Assembly (NCBI RefSeq): GCF_034008635.1
Contig: NZ_CP125378.1
Location: 400,501 to 464,500 of the forward strand
DNA: 64,000 bases
Direction of reading: 5' to 3'
From: Pseudomonas sp. P8_229
GTDB taxonomy: Bacteria; Pseudomonadota; Gammaproteobacteria; Pseudomonadales; Pseudomonadaceae
The translations under genes were made by a program, and so were the position numbers. Each line of letters opens with the position of its first letter. Within the stretch, counting starts at the first letter, position 1. The notes under the pieces are model-generated. The model ran no database searches. It worked only from the letters and a program-made list of their open reading frames with translations, and was not told the origin of the DNA. Of the stretch, positions 63,335 to 64,000 are shown piece after piece.

Positions 63335-63943
63335 ATGCACAGCTACGGCCTCTTTGTCCTGTTCGCCGCCCTGACTATTTTAAGCCCTGGCCCTGGGGTG
63401 GTGCTGACCCTGTCCAACGCCGTGCGCCTGGGCTGGACCGGCGCGGTGCCAGGGATTCTGGGGATCGCCTCGGGGGCTTTCGTGGTTGCCGCCCTCAGCG
63501 CCACCAGTGTCGGCCTGCTCCTCAGCGCCTCGGCGACGGCCTTCACCGTGCTGAAATACGCCGGGGCTGCTTACCTGCTGTACCTGGGTTTCAAGAGTTG
63601 GCGTTCGGATCGTTTCCGTACCTTGCAACAGGTGCGCCCTTCTCGCCCGGGCTACCGTTTTCTGGAGGCAGCCTCGCTGCAGTTTCTCAATCCCAAAGCC
63701 ATCTTCTTCTTTCTGGCTGTGTTCCCGCAGTTCATCGACACGGAACAGGCTTTTTACCCGCAGTTCTTCAAACTGGTGGCCTCTTACGCGGTATTGGTGA
63801 TTCTGGTGCACGGCAGCTATGCCCTGCTCGCCAATGCCGCCAAAGGTTGGCTGTCGAGCCCGAAAGGATCGTGGCTGGCGGCGAAAGTCTCGGGCGTGAC
63901 CTTTGCCGGTTTCGGTCTGTTGATGGCTTCGGCAACCCGCTGA
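63335..63943 (+). CDS. LysE/RhtB-family amino acid exporter
   Basis: The 202-residue inner-membrane protein has six hydrophobic segments and the family signature L-S-P-G-P-G-V-V-L-T-L-S-N-A at residues about 17-30, then LKYAGAAYLLYLGFKSWRSD and LQFLNPKAIFFFLAVFPQF. It exports an amino acid or related compound. GGAG precedes the ATG at 63335; the earlier in-frame start at 63014 overlaps the LysR gene and is rejected. Confidence 0.93.
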   Translation: MHSYGLFVLFAALTILSPGPGVVLTLSNAVRLGWTGAVPGILGIASGAFVVAALSATSVGLLLSASATAFTVLKYAGAAYLLYLGFKSWRSDRFRTLQQVRPSRPGYRFLEAASLQFLNPKAIFFFLAVFPQFIDTEQAFYPQFFKLVASYAVLVILVHGSYALLANAAKGWLSSPKGSWLAAKVSGVTFAGFGLLMASATR

Positions 63944-63963
63944 GCTCACTGCATGCGTTCAGA

Positions 63964-64000
63964 CTATTTCAACGCGATCCGCTTGCCCGCACGCCCGGCA
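63964..64000 (-). CDS. Possible 3' end of a convergent gene, cut by window edge
   Basis: On the minus strand a frame ending with TAG at 63964 reads A-G-R-A-G-K-R-I-A-L-K, which looks like a real C-terminus, but only 11 residues are visible. No product can be named. Confidence 0.25.
   Translation of the reverse strand, partial: AGRAGKRIALK

Overview
The window looks like chromosome of a Pseudomonas fluorescens-group bacterium. The grounds are GC-rich coding sequence with strong G/C third-position bias, dozens of short palindromic repeats of the Pseudomonas REP/REPIN type (arms reading GTGGGAGCGGGCTTGCTCGCGA or GTAGGAGTGAGCCTGCTCGCGA), and Pseudomonas-typical gene sets (bkdA1-bkdA2-bkdB-lpdV with divergent bkdR, a reductive pyrimidine cluster, copCD). 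No rRNA, tRNA, CRISPR array or intact transposase was seen.

Layout. 1-18.6 kb: a type VI secretion system (T6SS). tssM-tssL-tssK-tssJ run leftward (tssM is cut by the window edge) and tssB-tssC-hcp-tssE-tssF-tssG-clpV run rightward from a shared 225-bp promoter gap. Downstream of clpV sits a visibly AT-richer two-gene cassette (13.5-15.4 kb), then vgrG, a MORN-repeat protein and a convergent DUF4280 PAAR-like gene. The first cassette gene carries the zinc-site signature of the cytidine deaminase fold (C257-A-E and P-C302-x-x-C305). The second starts with an F-box-like motif, a eukaryotic ubiquitin-ligase adaptor signature. This is the most exciting part of the window: a probable T6SS cargo module joining a deaminase toxin candidate with an F-box protein.

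18.7-24 kb: an APH-like phosphotransferase plus SDR pair, a decayed TRIC-channel gene, a small lipoprotein, a dispersed repeat, a DUF1652 protein and a PAS-LuxR regulator. 24-28.6 kb: a two-subunit molybdenum hydroxylase (2Fe-2S plus Tat-exported Mo subunit) with a LysR gene in the same operon and a second, divergent LysR gene.

28.9-37.2 kb: a catabolic cluster I cannot assign: two tandem ACMSD-type amidohydrolases (the first lacking the HxH metal motif), UbiD and UbiX decarboxylase partners, a COG0523 metallochaperone GTPase with a His-rich loop, an NCS2 nucleobase permease and an 8-oxoguanine/isoxanthopterin-deaminase-like amidohydrolase. Together they suggest use of a carboxylated N-heterocycle (purine- or pteridine-like). 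37.4-47.2 kb: a small conserved protein, a DHH phosphoesterase and the reductive pyrimidine pathway (carbamoyl-beta-alanine-type hydrolase, NCS1 permease, dihydropyrimidinase, PreT, PreA, RutR-like TetR regulator).

47.3-55.2 kb: copCD, an EmrB/EmrA-type efflux pair, and a sulfide/persulfide module (TauE, sulfide:quinone oxidoreductase, BigR-like ArsR repressor, persulfide dioxygenase). 55.4-62.3 kb: the branched-chain keto acid dehydrogenase operon with BkdR, followed by ilvE and a clear bidirectional terminator, so valine/leucine/isoleucine transamination and oxidation lie together. The right end has a LysR regulator divergent from a LysE-type exporter.

Most gaps between operons hold REPINs or a second palindrome family (TTCCCACGCTCTGCGTGGGAA core).
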